Positions 50,214 to 61,300 of a stretch of 64,000 nucleotides of DNA are shown in pieces; position 1 is the stretch's first letter, and each line of letters begins with the position of its first letter. This DNA is from Rhodanobacteraceae bacterium (lineage in GTDB: Bacteria; Pseudomonadota; Gammaproteobacteria; Xanthomonadales; Rhodanobacteraceae). Made by a program: the position numbers and the translations under genes. The notes beneath the pieces were generated by a model. That model was not told the DNA's origin. It saw nothing but the letters and a program-made list of their open reading frames with translations, and searched no databases. The stretch covers positions 1,054,001-1,118,000 of the forward strand of contig CP126531.1 of assembly GCA_030167125.1 (NCBI GenBank). The letters run 5' to 3'.

Positions 50214-51916
50214 GCGCGGATCGGGCCACCCTGCAGATCGTCCGGCGCGAAGCCGCGCTTTTCACGCGCGACTGGCCCGCGTCCGTGCACCCCGTGCTGC
50301 AGCGCGTGTACGCCGCGCGCGGCGTGACTTGCATCGACGGTTTGGGCCATCGCCTGTCCGGATTGCTGTTGCCTGACGCGCTTGGCGGCATCGGCAAGGC
50401 CGTCGATCTGCTGGCCGATGCGATCGCGCGGGATCGCCGCATCGTCGTCGCGGGCGATTACGACTGCGATGGCGCCACGGGTTGTGCGGTCGCGGTGCGC
50501 GGCTTGCGGATGCTGGGCGCACGCAACGTCGGCTACGTCGTGCCCGATCGCGCCGTGCACGGTTACGGGCTGACGCCTGCGCTGGTCGCTACGCTGCAGC
50601 CCGCGCCGGATCTGATCGTCACGGTCGACAACGGCATCGCGTCGCTCGCGGGTGTCGCCGCCGCCAAGGCGCGCGGCTGCAGCGTCATCGTCACCGACCA
50701 CCATCTGCCCGGCGCCGCATTGCCCGATGCCGACGCCATCGTCAATCCGAACCTGCCTGGCGATGGCTTCGCCAGCAAGGCACTGTGCGGCGTCGGCGTG
50801 ATGTTCTACCTGCTGCTCGCGTTGCGTGCGCGGCTGGACAAGCGCGAAGAAGTGGATCTTGCGCCGCTGCTGGATCTCGTCGCCCTGGGTACGGTGGCCG
50901 ACCTGGTGCCGCTGGATGCCAACAACCGCGCGCTGGTGGAAGGCGGCTTGCGCAGGATGCGCGCGGGCAAGGCCTGCGCCGGTATCACGGCGCTGTTCGA
51001 AGTTTCGGGGCGCGATGTCCGCCGTGCGACAGCAGCCGATCTCGGTTACGCGATCGGCCCGCGCATTAACGCGGCGGGACGGTTGGACGACATGACGATC
51101 GGCGTCGAATGCCTGTTGGCCGACGATGCCGCGCGCGCCCGCGAGCTTGCGCACCTGCTGCACGGCATCAATGCGCAGCGGCGCGATCTGCAAACATCGA
51201 TGGTCGAGGGCGCGCTGGCCAAGCTGGATGGCCTGGCGCTGGACGCGATCGGCATTTCGCTGTTCGACGCGACGTGGCACCACGGTATCGTGGGACTGGT
51301 CGCGTCCAAGGTGAAAGACCGGCGGCACCGTCCGGTGGTCGCATTCGCGCCGGCGGGCGAGGGCGACCAGTTGCGCGGTTCGGCGCGCTCGATCGCGGGC
51401 TTCCACATCCGCGACGCGCTGGCGGAAGTCGATGCGCGCTGTCCCGGCATGATCGTGCGCTTCGGCGGCCACGCGATGGCGGCCGGCCTGACGCTGGCGC
51501 TGGCCCATTTCGCGCGCTTCGCGGAAGTATTCGATGCGGTGGTGCGCGAGCGCATCGCGCCGGAGTCGCTGCAACCGGTGCTCGCCAGCGATGGCGAACT
51601 CGCGCCGGAGGATTTCGATCTCGGGCTCGCGCACCAGCTGCATGTCGCGGGCCCGTGGGGGCAAGGGTTTCCAGCGCCGCTGTTCGACAATGTGTTCGAA
51701 TGCATCGAATGCAAGACGATCGGCAACGATGGCACGCACCGGCGCCTGCGGCTGCGCGATCCGCGCGACGGACGCGTGCATGAAGCGGTATGGTTCGGCG
51801 CCACGATGGACGTGGCCGCGGGCGCGAGGCTCCAGATCGCCTTCGAGCTATCCATCAACGAATGGCAAGGCCGCGAGTCGCTTCGCCTGCTCGTGCGTCA
51901 CTGCGGACCTGCCTGA
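50210..51916 (+). CDS. recJ: RecJ, 5'-3' single-strand DNA exonuclease
   Basis: A 568-residue RecJ. DHH-phosphoesterase motifs: VAGDYDCDGATGCAVAVRGL, VTDHHLPG and the later ALGTVADLVPLD and GPRINAAGRLDD; the DHHA1 domain follows (ASKVKDRRHRPVVAFAPAGE, RFGGHAMAAGLTL), then the OB fold. It resects 5' ends in RecF-pathway recombination and mismatch repair. The GTG at 50210 overlaps the preceding stop (GTGA). The convergent methyltransferase gene starts 14 bases after its end. Confidence 0.97.
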   Translation: MSADRATLQIVRREAALFTRDWPASVHPVLQRVYAARGVTCIDGLGHRLSGLLLPDALGGIGKAVDLLADAIARDRRIVVAGDYDCDGATGCAVAVRGLRMLGARNVGYVVPDRAVHGYGLTPALVATLQPAPDLIVTVDNGIASLAGVAAAKARGCSVIVTDHHLPGAALPDADAIVNPNLPGDGFASKALCGVGVMFYLLLALRARLDKREEVDLAPLLDLVALGTVADLVPLDANNRALVEGGLRRMRAGKACAGITALFEVSGRDVRRATAADLGYAIGPRINAAGRLDDMTIGVECLLADDAARARELAHLLHGINAQRRDLQTSMVEGALAKLDGLALDAIGISLFDATWHHGIVGLVASKVKDRRHRPVVAFAPAGEGDQLRGSARSIAGFHIRDALAEVDARCPGMIVRFGGHAMAAGLTLALAHFARFAEVFDAVVRERIAPESLQPVLASDGELAPEDFDLGLAHQLHVAGPWGQGFPAPLFDNVFECIECKTIGNDGTHRRLRLRDPRDGRVHEAVWFGATMDVAAGARLQIAFELSINEWQGRESLRLLVRHCGPA

Positions 51917-51930
51917 TTCGTTGCGGAGAT

Positions 51931-52590
51931 TCAGCGCTTGCGCGCCAGCGTCAATCCGTCGCCGATCGGCAGCATCGCAACATCGATGCGCTCGTCGCGA
52001 TGCAGCTTGTCGTTCAACGCCTGCAGCGCGCGGGTGTCGTCGTCCTTTGCCGGCCGCGCGACGTCGCCGCTCCACAAGGTATTGTCGAACGCGATCAGTC
52101 CGCCGCTGCGCACGAGTTGCAGGCAACGTTCGTAGTAAGCGTCGTAGCCTGCCTTGTCGGCGTCGATGAAGGCGAAGTCGTAGCGGCCGGTTTCGCCGGC
52201 CGCTATGCGTGCGTCCAGCGTTTGCAGCGCCGGTGCGATCACCAGCTCGATCTTGTCCGCGACGCCCGCGCGTTGCCAGTAGGGTTTTCCGACCGCGGTG
52301 TATTCGTCGCTGATGTCGCAGGCGAGAATCCTGCCGTCGGCCGGCAGCGCCAGTGCGACGGTGAGCGCGCTGTAGCCGGTGAAGGTGCCGATTTCGATGC
52401 AGCGGCGGGCGTCGATCAGCTTGACCAGCAACTGCATGAATTGGCCCTGCTCGGGCGAGATCTGCATGCCGGCGCGCGGGTGCTTTGCCGTCGCCTCACG
52501 CAACGCGGTTTGTTCGGGGTGCTCGCGCAGCGAATGGTCGAGCAGGTACTGGTAAAGCGTGTCGTCGAGATTGATCGTGCGGCGTGACAT
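51931..52590 (-). CDS. SAM-dependent O-methyltransferase (CCoAOMT-like)
   Basis: A 219-residue class I methyltransferase of the caffeoyl-CoA O-methyltransferase family. The SAM motif I is RRCIEIGTFTGYSALTVALA; the metal and catalytic region reads YDFAFIDADKAGYDAYYERC and GGLIAFDNTLWSGDVA, with the conserved D and N ligands of the divalent metal. Bacterial members methylate catechol-type substrates. Transcribed toward recJ, divergent from the exported methyltransferase-like gene. Confidence 0.9.
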   Translation of the reverse strand: MSRRTINLDDTLYQYLLDHSLREHPEQTALREATAKHPRAGMQISPEQGQFMQLLVKLIDARRCIEIGTFTGYSALTVALALPADGRILACDISDEYTAVGKPYWQRAGVADKIELVIAPALQTLDARIAAGETGRYDFAFIDADKAGYDAYYERCLQLVRSGGLIAFDNTLWSGDVARPAKDDDTRALQALNDKLHRDERIDVAMLPIGDGLTLARKR

Positions 52591-52715
52591 GGCATTTCCT
52601 CGTGAACCCGAGCCGCCATATTCTCACTTGCGGCGCTCGCGGGCACACCTGCCCGTTCACAATGACATTACACTTCCCGCGCTAGTTTGCGCGCTCGCTC
52701 CCGGAGGGCTGAACC

Positions 52716-53564
52716 ATGGTTGCGAACACCTGCAAGGCGTTGGGCGGTTGCCTTTGCGTGGTTGCGCTGGCGGTGGCGGGCACCGCGCTCGCGGCGAGCA
52801 GTTCCGGACCGATTGCGCCGGGCGACACCGCGACGATGCTCAAGGAAGCAGTGAACGGCAATTGGCGTTCGGAAGCCAACAAGGCGCGCGACCAGTACCG
52901 CCATCCGATCCAGACGCTGGAATTCTTCGGCATCAAGCCGGACATGACGGTGATCGAACTCGCGCCCGGCGGCGGCTGGTACACCGAAATCCTGGCGCCG
53001 TTCCTGTATGCGAACGGGCATTTGATCGACGCGGGGCCGAAGCCGCGCAATGGTGAGTCACCATTCCAGAAAATGGTGGAAACGAATCCGCTGGTCTTCG
53101 GACACCTCAAATACATCACGTTTTCGCCGCCGGGTCAGGTAAATCTGGGACCGGATGGTTCGGCCGGCATGGTGCTGACGTTCCGCAACACGCACGACTG
53201 GCTGAACGAAAGTCCCGCAGCGCTCGACGCGGTGTTCAAGGCCGCGTACAAGGTGCTGAAACCGGGCGGCGTGTTCGGCGTCACCGACCATCGCGCCAAG
53301 CCGTTCGCGGACGCGGTGCAGAGTTCGAAGGCGCTGCACCGGATTCCCGAGGACTACATGATCGAGGCAGGCTTGCGTGCCGGTTTCCACCTGGCGGGCG
53401 CGTCGGAAATCAACGCCAATCCGAAGGATTCAGAAGACGTGAACGTGCACCGCCTGCCGCCCGACTTGTCCGGCCCGGACAGCGAACACGCGAAGATGAA
53501 GGCGATCGGCGAATCGGATCGCATGACGCTGAAGTTCGTCAAGCCCGCGAAGGCCGGCGAATAG
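52716..53564 (+). CDS. Exported methyltransferase-fold protein
   Basis: A 282-residue protein with a signal peptide (LGGCLCVVALAVAGTALA, cleaved before ASSSG) and a Rossmann methyltransferase core: GIKPDMTVIELAPGGGWYTE (motif I), VLTFRNTHDWLN, VLKPGGVFGVTDHRA. Homologues annotated as class I SAM methyltransferases with signal peptides are common in this group. Because SAM is not expected in the periplasm, its activity is uncertain; the SAM pocket looks intact. Alternative: a non-enzymatic remnant with a retained fold. Confidence 0.8.
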   Translation: MVANTCKALGGCLCVVALAVAGTALAASSSGPIAPGDTATMLKEAVNGNWRSEANKARDQYRHPIQTLEFFGIKPDMTVIELAPGGGWYTEILAPFLYANGHLIDAGPKPRNGESPFQKMVETNPLVFGHLKYITFSPPGQVNLGPDGSAGMVLTFRNTHDWLNESPAALDAVFKAAYKVLKPGGVFGVTDHRAKPFADAVQSSKALHRIPEDYMIEAGLRAGFHLAGASEINANPKDSEDVNVHRLPPDLSGPDSEHAKMKAIGESDRMTLKFVKPAKAGE

Positions 53565-53642
53565 CCGATCCGGCGGGCGCCCTTGCATCGACATCAACTC
53601 AGCACAATGTGAGTGGTTCCGGATCAGAAAAGGAAGATCGAG

Positions 53643-54200
53643 ATGAGCAAGCAGCGTCCCGTGGTTGCGGTCCTGGTCGGAAGCCTCCGCAAGGGTTCCT
53701 TCAACAAGCAGCTGGCGCGTGCGCTGGAAAAGATCGCGGGCGATCGCGCGGAGTTCCGCCACATCCGCATCGATGACCTGCCGCTCTACAACCAGGATTT
53801 CGACGGCGATTACCCGGCGGTGTGCAAGCGCCTCAAGGACGAGATCAAGGCTTGCGACGCGGTGTTGTTCGTGACGCCCGAATACAACCGCTCGGTTCCC
53901 GGCGTGCTGAAGAACGCGATCGACATCGCTTCGCGGCCGTATGGCCACAGCGCGTTCTCGGGAAAACCCGGCGCGGTGATCGGCACCTCGGCAGGCGCGA
54001 TGGCCACCGCGCTGGCGCAGCAACACTTGCGCAACATCTGCGTGTTCCTGGACATCCCGCTGCTGCAGCAGCCGGAAGCCTTCGTGCGTTACAGCGAAGG
54101 TTTGTTTGCCCAGGATGGCAGTGTCACGGACGAGAGCGTTGCCAAGTTCCTGGGCAACTTCGTGGACAAATATCTTGCCTGGGTGAGCCGCTTCATTTAA
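53643..54200 (+). CDS. NADPH-dependent FMN reductase (ChrR/YieF type)
   Basis: A 185-residue flavodoxin-like reductase. FMN phosphate loop: VLVGSLRKGSFNKQLARAL (residues 9-27); second flavin motif: VLFVTPEYNRSVPGVLKNAI; the GKPGAVIGTSAGAMATALAQ loop is also typical. The family reduces quinones and chromate and protects from oxidative stress. AGGAAG precedes the ATG at 53643. Followed by a strong terminator shared with the convergent gene. Confidence 0.92.
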   Translation: MSKQRPVVAVLVGSLRKGSFNKQLARALEKIAGDRAEFRHIRIDDLPLYNQDFDGDYPAVCKRLKDEIKACDAVLFVTPEYNRSVPGVLKNAIDIASRPYGHSAFSGKPGAVIGTSAGAMATALAQQHLRNICVFLDIPLLQQPEAFVRYSEGLFAQDGSVTDESVAKFLGNFVDKYLAWVSRFI

Positions 54201-54206
54201 GCGGAT

Positions 54207-54235
54207 CGCGAGGCGCGCAATGCGCGCCTCGCGAC
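54207..54235. terminator. Bidirectional hairpin terminator
   Basis: Perfect 13-bp stem, TCGCGAGGCGCGC and its complement, with loop AAT, between two convergent genes. Confidence 0.7.
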
Positions 54236-54239
54236 ACGA

Positions 54240-54659
54240 TCAGTGCTTCGCCGTCGCCTCGTCGTGGTCGCGATCCCAATTGTCATTACGGCAACGGCGG
54301 CGATGCGGCACCAGCGTGTACAGACCGCCCAGGATCACGAACAGCGGCCACCACACGCCCCAGTCGAGGCTGAACAGGAACATGCACGCGACCAGCACGA
54401 CGGCACCAGCCGAGAGCAGGCAGTACGCGACTTCGGCATCGAAGCGGCCGCGCGCCCGGTACACCTCCCACGCGCGGGTCAGCGGTGCGAATGCCGCCAG
54501 CAGGATGATCACCGCCCACCAATTGCCGTGGTCGAACCACGCTATGGCGTAACCCAGGTTGTTGGCGAGGAACAGCACGCCAATCGCGATGATCGCGACC
54601 GCAGGAAACAGGCGCCAGCGAAAGCTCGAGGGAGACGCGTTGGTCGGTTCGTTGGTCAT
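54240..54659 (-). CDS. Small membrane protein, LiaF/DUF5668-like
   Basis: A 139-residue protein with four hydrophobic segments (LFPAVAIIAIGVLFLANNLG, WWAVIILLAAFAPL, CLLSAGAVVLVACMFLFSL, WWPLFVILGGLYTL). The pattern WWPLFVILGG and GVLFLANNLG matches LiaF-type transmembrane domains. The ATG at 54659 has an excellent ribosome-binding site (AAGGAGG). Role unknown; relatives are linked to envelope stress sensing. The C-terminus is charged (DNWDRDHDEATAKH). Confidence 0.75.
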   Translation of the reverse strand: MTNEPTNASPSSFRWRLFPAVAIIAIGVLFLANNLGYAIAWFDHGNWWAVIILLAAFAPLTRAWEVYRARGRFDAEVAYCLLSAGAVVLVACMFLFSLDWGVWWPLFVILGGLYTLVPHRRRCRNDNWDRDHDEATAKH

Positions 54660-54766
54660 GGCGGAAACCTCCTTGATCGACGCCACCCAAACTACGCTGC
54701 GATCGCGCCAGCCGCCAGTGACAGGTGTCAGCCGGTGGCGATGAGCCTGCGGTGAACCCGTGGTTT

Positions 54767-54775
54767 TGCTAACAT
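54767..54775 (+). promoter_or_regulatory. Extended -10 element of prfB
   Basis: TGCTAACAT, identical to the element before carA, with start expected near 54782 and a leader of about 20 bases. Confidence 0.5.
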
Positions 54776-54802
54776 TCGCGTCTTTTCGCGGCGTTCAAAG
54801 TC

Positions 54803-55934
54803 ATGCTCGAAACCAATCCGATCCGCGCCCGCATCGCGAACTTGAGCGAACGCGTCCAATCGCTTAGGGGGTATCTTTGACTACCCCGCCAAGCGCGAGC
54901 GCCTCGAAGAAGTAACCCGCGAACTGGAAAACCCGAACGTCTGGGATGATCCGCAACGCGCGCAGGATCTGGGCCGCGAACGCGCGCGGCTGGCCGAATT
55001 CGTGGAAGGGCTGGACGGCATCGGCCATGGCCTCGATGACGCCGGCGAGCTGCTGGAATTGTCCGCGGACGAAGGCGACGAGGCTTCGGTTGAAGCGGTG
55101 TCGCGCGACGTCGACCAGCTTGAAACGCGCATCGGCAAACTGGAATTCCAGCGCATGTTCGCGGGCGAGATGGACGCGGCCAACGCATTCGTCGACATCC
55201 AGGCCGGCGCCGGCGGCACCGAGGCGCAGGACTGGGCCGAGATGCTGCTGCGCATGTATCTGCGCTGGGCGGAGGGCCGCGGCTGGCAAACCGAGTTGCT
55301 GGAAGCGAGCGATGGCGAAGTCGCCGGCATCAAGTCGGCCACGTTCCGCGTCGCGGGCGATTACGCCTACGGCTGGCTGAAAACCGAGATCGGCGTGCAT
55401 CGCCTGGTGCGCAAATCGCCGTTCGATTCCGACAACCGCCGCCACACCAGTTTCGCATCCGTGTTCGTGTCGCCCGAAGTCGACGACGACATCGATATCG
55501 AAATCAATCCCGCCGACCTCAAGACCGACGTGTACCGCTCGTCCGGCGCCGGCGGCCAGCACGTCAACAAGACCGAATCTGCGGTGCGCATCACGCACAT
55601 GCCTTCCGGCATCGTCGTGGCCTGCCAGACCGAGCGTTCACAGCACGCCAACCGCGACCGCGCGATGAAGATGCTGCGCGCGAAGTTGTACGAACTGGAG
55701 TTGCAGAAGCGCAACGCCGAGAAGGCCGCGCTGGAGGCGACCAAATCCGACGTCGGCTGGGGCAACCAGATCCGCAACTACGTGCTCGACCAGTCGCGCA
55801 TCAAGGACTTGCGCACCGGCGTCGAACGCACCGACACCCAGCGCGTGCTGGACGGCGACCTCGATGGGTTCATCGAGGCCAGTTTGAAGATGGGATTGGA
55901 GGCCGGTGCCAAGCGCGCCGATGCCCAAGGGTAA
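54803..55934 (+). CDS. prfB: PrfB, peptide chain release factor 2, with programmed +1 frameshift
   Basis: RF2 releases peptides at UGA and UAA. The first 25 codons ([20 protein letters not shown], then LRGYL) end at an in-frame TGA (54878-54880); a +1 shift at CTT-T continues as [16 protein letters not shown] to 55934, giving 376 residues. The tripeptide anticodon SPF (in [12 protein letters not shown]) and catalytic GGQ (in [14 protein letters not shown]) are present. The shift forms a feedback loop: low RF2 favours shifting. It is followed five bases later by lysS, the arrangement seen in E. coli. Confidence 0.98.
54866..54881 (+). promoter_or_regulatory. RF2 autoregulatory frameshift site
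   Basis: AGGGGG (54866-54871), three bases, then CTT TGA C (54875-54881). The purine run acts as an internal Shine-Dalgarno sequence that stimulates the +1 shift; the layout matches E. coli prfB. Confidence 0.95.
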
Positions 55935-55939
55935 GCGAA

Positions 55940-57454
<1,515 letters not shown>

Positions 57455-57460
57455 TCGTTG

Positions 57461-57538
57461 TCGTCACCCCGGCGTAAGCCGGGGCCCAGTGACTTCGGCG
57501 AGAACGACACTGGGTTCCGGCTTACGCCGGAATGATGA
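57461..57538. repeat. REP-type inverted element (paired copies)
   Basis: A left unit (57461-57491, TCGTCACCCCGGC ... GGGGCCCAGTG) and a right unit (57508-57538, CACTGGGTTCCGG ... GGAATGATGA) in inverted orientation, each with an internal hairpin (CCCCGGC/GCCGGGG; TTCCGGC/GCCGGAA). Typical of REP pairs (BIMEs). Confidence 0.8.
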
Positions 57539-57570
57539 AAAGAAAGTTTGCTTGATTCAGGAGTGGTGAA

Positions 57571-57870
57571 ATGTGGTACGCCATCACCGGCATCGACATC
57601 GAAAATTCGCTGGACAGGCGCAAGGCGGTGCGGCCGGCGCATGTCGCGCGCCTGCAGAAACTGCTGGATGAAGGTCGCCTGTTGCTGGCCGGTCCGTTTC
57701 CCGCGATCGACGCCGAAGATCCGGGCCCCGCGGGTTTCAGCGGCAGCCTGATCATCGCCGAGTTCGATGATCTGGAAGCCGCGAAGGAATGGGCCGACCA
57801 CGACCCGTATCGCGCGGCCGGCGTCTACCGCGAAGTGACGGTACGACCGTTCCGCCAGACGCTGCCATGA
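57571..57870 (+). CDS. yciI: YciI-family protein
   Basis: A 99-residue ferredoxin-like small protein ([63 protein letters not shown]). The conserved His of the family (HVARL) and Asp (HDPYR) are present. Enzymatic role unsettled. Its stop overlaps the bolA start (ATGA), a frequent yciI-bolA pairing in gammaproteobacteria. Confidence 0.92.
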   Translation: MWYAITGIDIENSLDRRKAVRPAHVARLQKLLDEGRLLLAGPFPAIDAEDPGPAGFSGSLIIAEFDDLEAAKEWADHDPYRAAGVYREVTVRPFRQTLP

Positions 57871-58154
57871 GTGCGGCGTCGGTCGACGCGATCCGCGCGC
57901 GCCTGCAGCAGGCGTTTTCGCCCGTGACGTTGGAAGTGATCGACGAGGGCCATCTGCACATCGGCCATGCAGGCGAGGGCACGGGACATTTCCGCGTGCA
58001 GATCGCCGCTTCCGCGTTCGCAGGCAAGACGCGGGTGCAGCAACACCGGATGGTGTACGACGCGCTGGCCGATCTGATGGGCAACGGCATCCACGCGCTG
58101 ACGATCGAAGTGCAAAGCATGGGTCCGCAAATGAGCGCCAATGGACGCACATGA
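57867..58154 (+). CDS. bolA: BolA-family protein
   Basis: A 95-residue BolA/IbaG-like protein. The helix-turn region is [20 protein letters not shown], followed by [20 protein letters not shown]; the His of the RxxxHR-like element ([10 protein letters not shown]) is the usual Fe-S partner ligand with monothiol glutaredoxins. Members act in iron-sulfur cluster handling and stress response. The family name is sound; whether it is BolA or IbaG proper is not decided. Confidence 0.92.
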   Translation: MSAASVDAIRARLQQAFSPVTLEVIDEGHLHIGHAGEGTGHFRVQIAASAFAGKTRVQQHRMVYDALADLMGNGIHALTIEVQSMGPQMSANGRT

Positions 58155-58173
58155 AGCAACGACTTTGATCTTA

Positions 58174-58205
58174 TTCGCGTTTATTGGCGTTCATTTGCGG
58201 ACTGT
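58174..58205. repeat. Copy of a 32-base repeat flanking smc (left)
   Basis: Reads ATTCGCGTTTATTGGCGTTC followed by ATTTGCGGACTG. One base differs from 61965-61996. Confidence 0.8.
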
Positions 58206-58374
58206 TTCGCTCTTTGTTCTTCAATGCGGATGTAGGTGAAGTACTCAGTGCAAGTCATTGAACATACATGTAAAGCCAAGTTTCCATTGCACTCCCCGCC
58301 GGTCCTTGGCACAGTGGCGCATTCGCCCGGCGCCTTCGCCGCCTCCTCATCGCGTAGCCATCCATAACTGACCG

Positions 58375-61300
58375 ATGCGCCTGTCCACGATCAAGCTGGC
58401 CGGATTCAAGTCGTTCGTCGATCCGACCGTCCTGCACCTTCCCACCAACCTCACCGGCATCTGCGGCCCCAACGGTTGCGGCAAGTCCAACATCATCGAC
58501 GCGATCCGCTGGGTGATGGGCGAAAGCGCGGCCAGCCGCCTGCGCGGTGAAGCGATCACCGACGTGATCTTTTCCGGCTCGTCCGGCCGCAAGCCGGTCG
58601 GGCAGGCGACGGTCGAACTGATCTTCGACAACTCCGACGCGACGCTGGGTGGCGAGTACGCGACCTTCAACGAAGTGTCGGTGAAGCGCACGGTCGGCCG
58701 TGATGCGCAATCGGATTACTTCCTGAATGGCGTGCGCTGCCGGCGCCGTGACATCACCGACCTGTTCCTCGGCACGGGCCTCGGCGCGCGCAGCTATTCC
58801 ATCATCGAGCAGGGCGTGATTTCGGACATCGTGGAATCACGCCCCGAACAGTTGCGCATCCATCTCGAAGAAGCGGCCGGCGTATCGCGTTACAAGGAAC
58901 GCCGCAAGGAAACCGAAAGCCGCATCAAGGCGACGCGCGAAAACCTCGATCGCGTCAAGGACGTGCGCGAGGAAGTCGAGAAGCAGCTCGATCACCTGAA
59001 CCGCCAGGCGCGCGCCGCCGAGCGCTGGAAGAAATTGAAGGAAGAGCGCGCGCTGCGCGAAGCCGAATTGCGCGCGTTGAACTATCGCTCGGTCAGCGCG
59101 GAACTGGAATCACGCCGGCAGGCCCTGCGCGAAGCCGAAACCGCGCTGGAAGGCAAGCTGGCCGCGCAACGCCACCTCGAAGCCGAAATCGAAACCGGCC
59201 GCGAGGCGCACCAGCAGCACATCGAAGCGATGAACGCGGTGCAGGCCGAGGTCTACCAGGTTGGCGCCGAACTCGCGCGCGTCGAGCAGCAGATCAAGCA
59301 CCACCGCGAAATGCTGGAGCGTTTGCAGCAGGATCGCGAGCAATCCGAGCGCAACTGGACGGAACTCGCGGACCACATCAAGGCCGACGAAGCCCAGCGC
59401 AAGGAACTGCAAGCCGCGGTGGCCGCGGCGGAACCCGAATCGGGCCGCCTGCGCGACGCGGAAACCCAAGCCGCGCAGGCGCTGACCGAAGCCGAAGCCG
59501 CGCACGCCGCGTGGCAGCAACGCTGGGAAGCGCACAGCGGCCAGACCGCGTCGACCTCGCGCGAAGCCGAAGTCGAGCGCACCCACATCGACCACCTCGA
59601 TCGCCAGACGCTCGATCTTTCGCGCCGCCGCGAAGCGTTGCGCAATGAGCGCAAGAACTATGATCTCGATGCACTGGCCGCCGCTGCGCAAGGCTTGGCC
59701 GACGAACACGCGTCGTTGAAGACGCAGGTCGACGCGCATGCGCAGAACCTGGAAAAGCACAAGGCCGACGCCGAACGCTTGTTGTCCGAGGAACGCCAGG
59801 CGCAGACCTGGCTGGCGGAAGCCAATGCGCAGAAGCAGACGTTGCGCGGCCGGATCGCGTCGCTGGAAGCCTTGCAGCGCGCCGCGCTGGGCCGCGACCG
59901 CGACGCCGCACGCGAGTGGTTGCAGAAGGTCGGCCTGGCCGATGGCGAGCGGCTGGGCGCGCGGCTGAAGGTCAACGACGGCTGGGATCGCGCGGTGGAA
60001 ACCGTGCTGGCCGGCATGCTGGAAGCGGTGCTGGTGGACGATCCCGCGACGCACGCCAGCGAGCTCGCCGGCATCGCCAAAGCCGACATCACGCTGCTCG
60101 GCGGTAATGAAGCATTCAATGCCGACGTGGCCGGCACGCTGGCCGCCGAAGTGAGCGGCCCCGCCGCGGCGCGCACGCTGCTGGCGCAGGTGCGCACCGC
60201 CGCGTCGGTCGACGAAGCGCGCGCGATCGCCGCCACGCTGGCGCCCGCACACACCGTGATCACCCGCGACGGCGTGTGGCTTGGCCCGGGCTTCGCGCGC
60301 GTGCGCCGCGCCGAGGGCGGACAGGTCGGCGTGCTGGCGCGCGAGCGGGAGTTGCACGAGGCTACAGCGGAACTCGCCGCAACCGAAAAGCGCATCGCCG
60401 AATTGCAGGAGCGCCAGGCCGAAGTGCGCGACCAGCGCCGCGTGGCGGAGCAGGCGCGCGATGATGCCCAGCGCGATTCGTACAACGCGCACCGGCGCCT
60501 GTCGGAACTGGCCGGCGAAATGCAGAGCCGGCAGGGCCGCATCGACAGCGCCAAGGCACGCCTCACGGCCATCGACGCCGAACACGCGGACATCGAGAAG
60601 GCGCTCGCGGAAAACGAACAATTGCTGCAGGCCGCGCGCGCGCGCATGCAGACCGCGGTCGCCAGCATGGGCGAGCACGAGCAGGCGCGCGTAGCGCTGG
60701 AAGCCGAGCGGCGGCAACTGCTGGAACGCCGCGAAGCCGCGCGCGCCGACGCGCAGGAAGCCTCCGACGCGGCACATCGCCACGCAATCTCGCTGGAATC
60801 GCGGCGCGTCACGCTGGCCGCACTGGAACAGTCGCTGGCGCGCATGCATGCGCAGCGCGAGCAACTGGACAAACACCGCAGCGATCTGGACGCACGCCTG
60901 GCCGCAGGCGGCGACCCGATCGCGTCACTGGAAAAGGAGCGCCAGGTTTGCCTCGATCAGCGCCTGACCGTCGATCGCAAGATGATCGACGCGCGGCGGG
61001 TGCTGGATGAATCCGCCAACGCATTGCAGGAACGCGAACACGCGCGCCATGCGGCCGAGCAGGCCATGGCGGGCGAGCGCGACGCGCTGGAAAAATTGCG
61101 CCTGGAAGAGCAGGGCCATCGCCTGCGCGCCGAACAACTGGCCGAAGCTATCCGCGAGGCCGGGCTTGAAATCGAACCGCTGCTGGCCAACCTTTCCGAC
61201 GAAGTGCAGCCGGATGCGTGGCAGGAAAAGATCGCCGATATCGATGCGCGCATCGCGCGGCTGGAGCCGGTCAACCTCGCCGCGATTTCCGAACACGCCG

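Noticed and set aside
59110-60876. Open frame of 588 codons opposite smc
   Set aside because: Shadow of the repetitive coiled-coil codons of smc.
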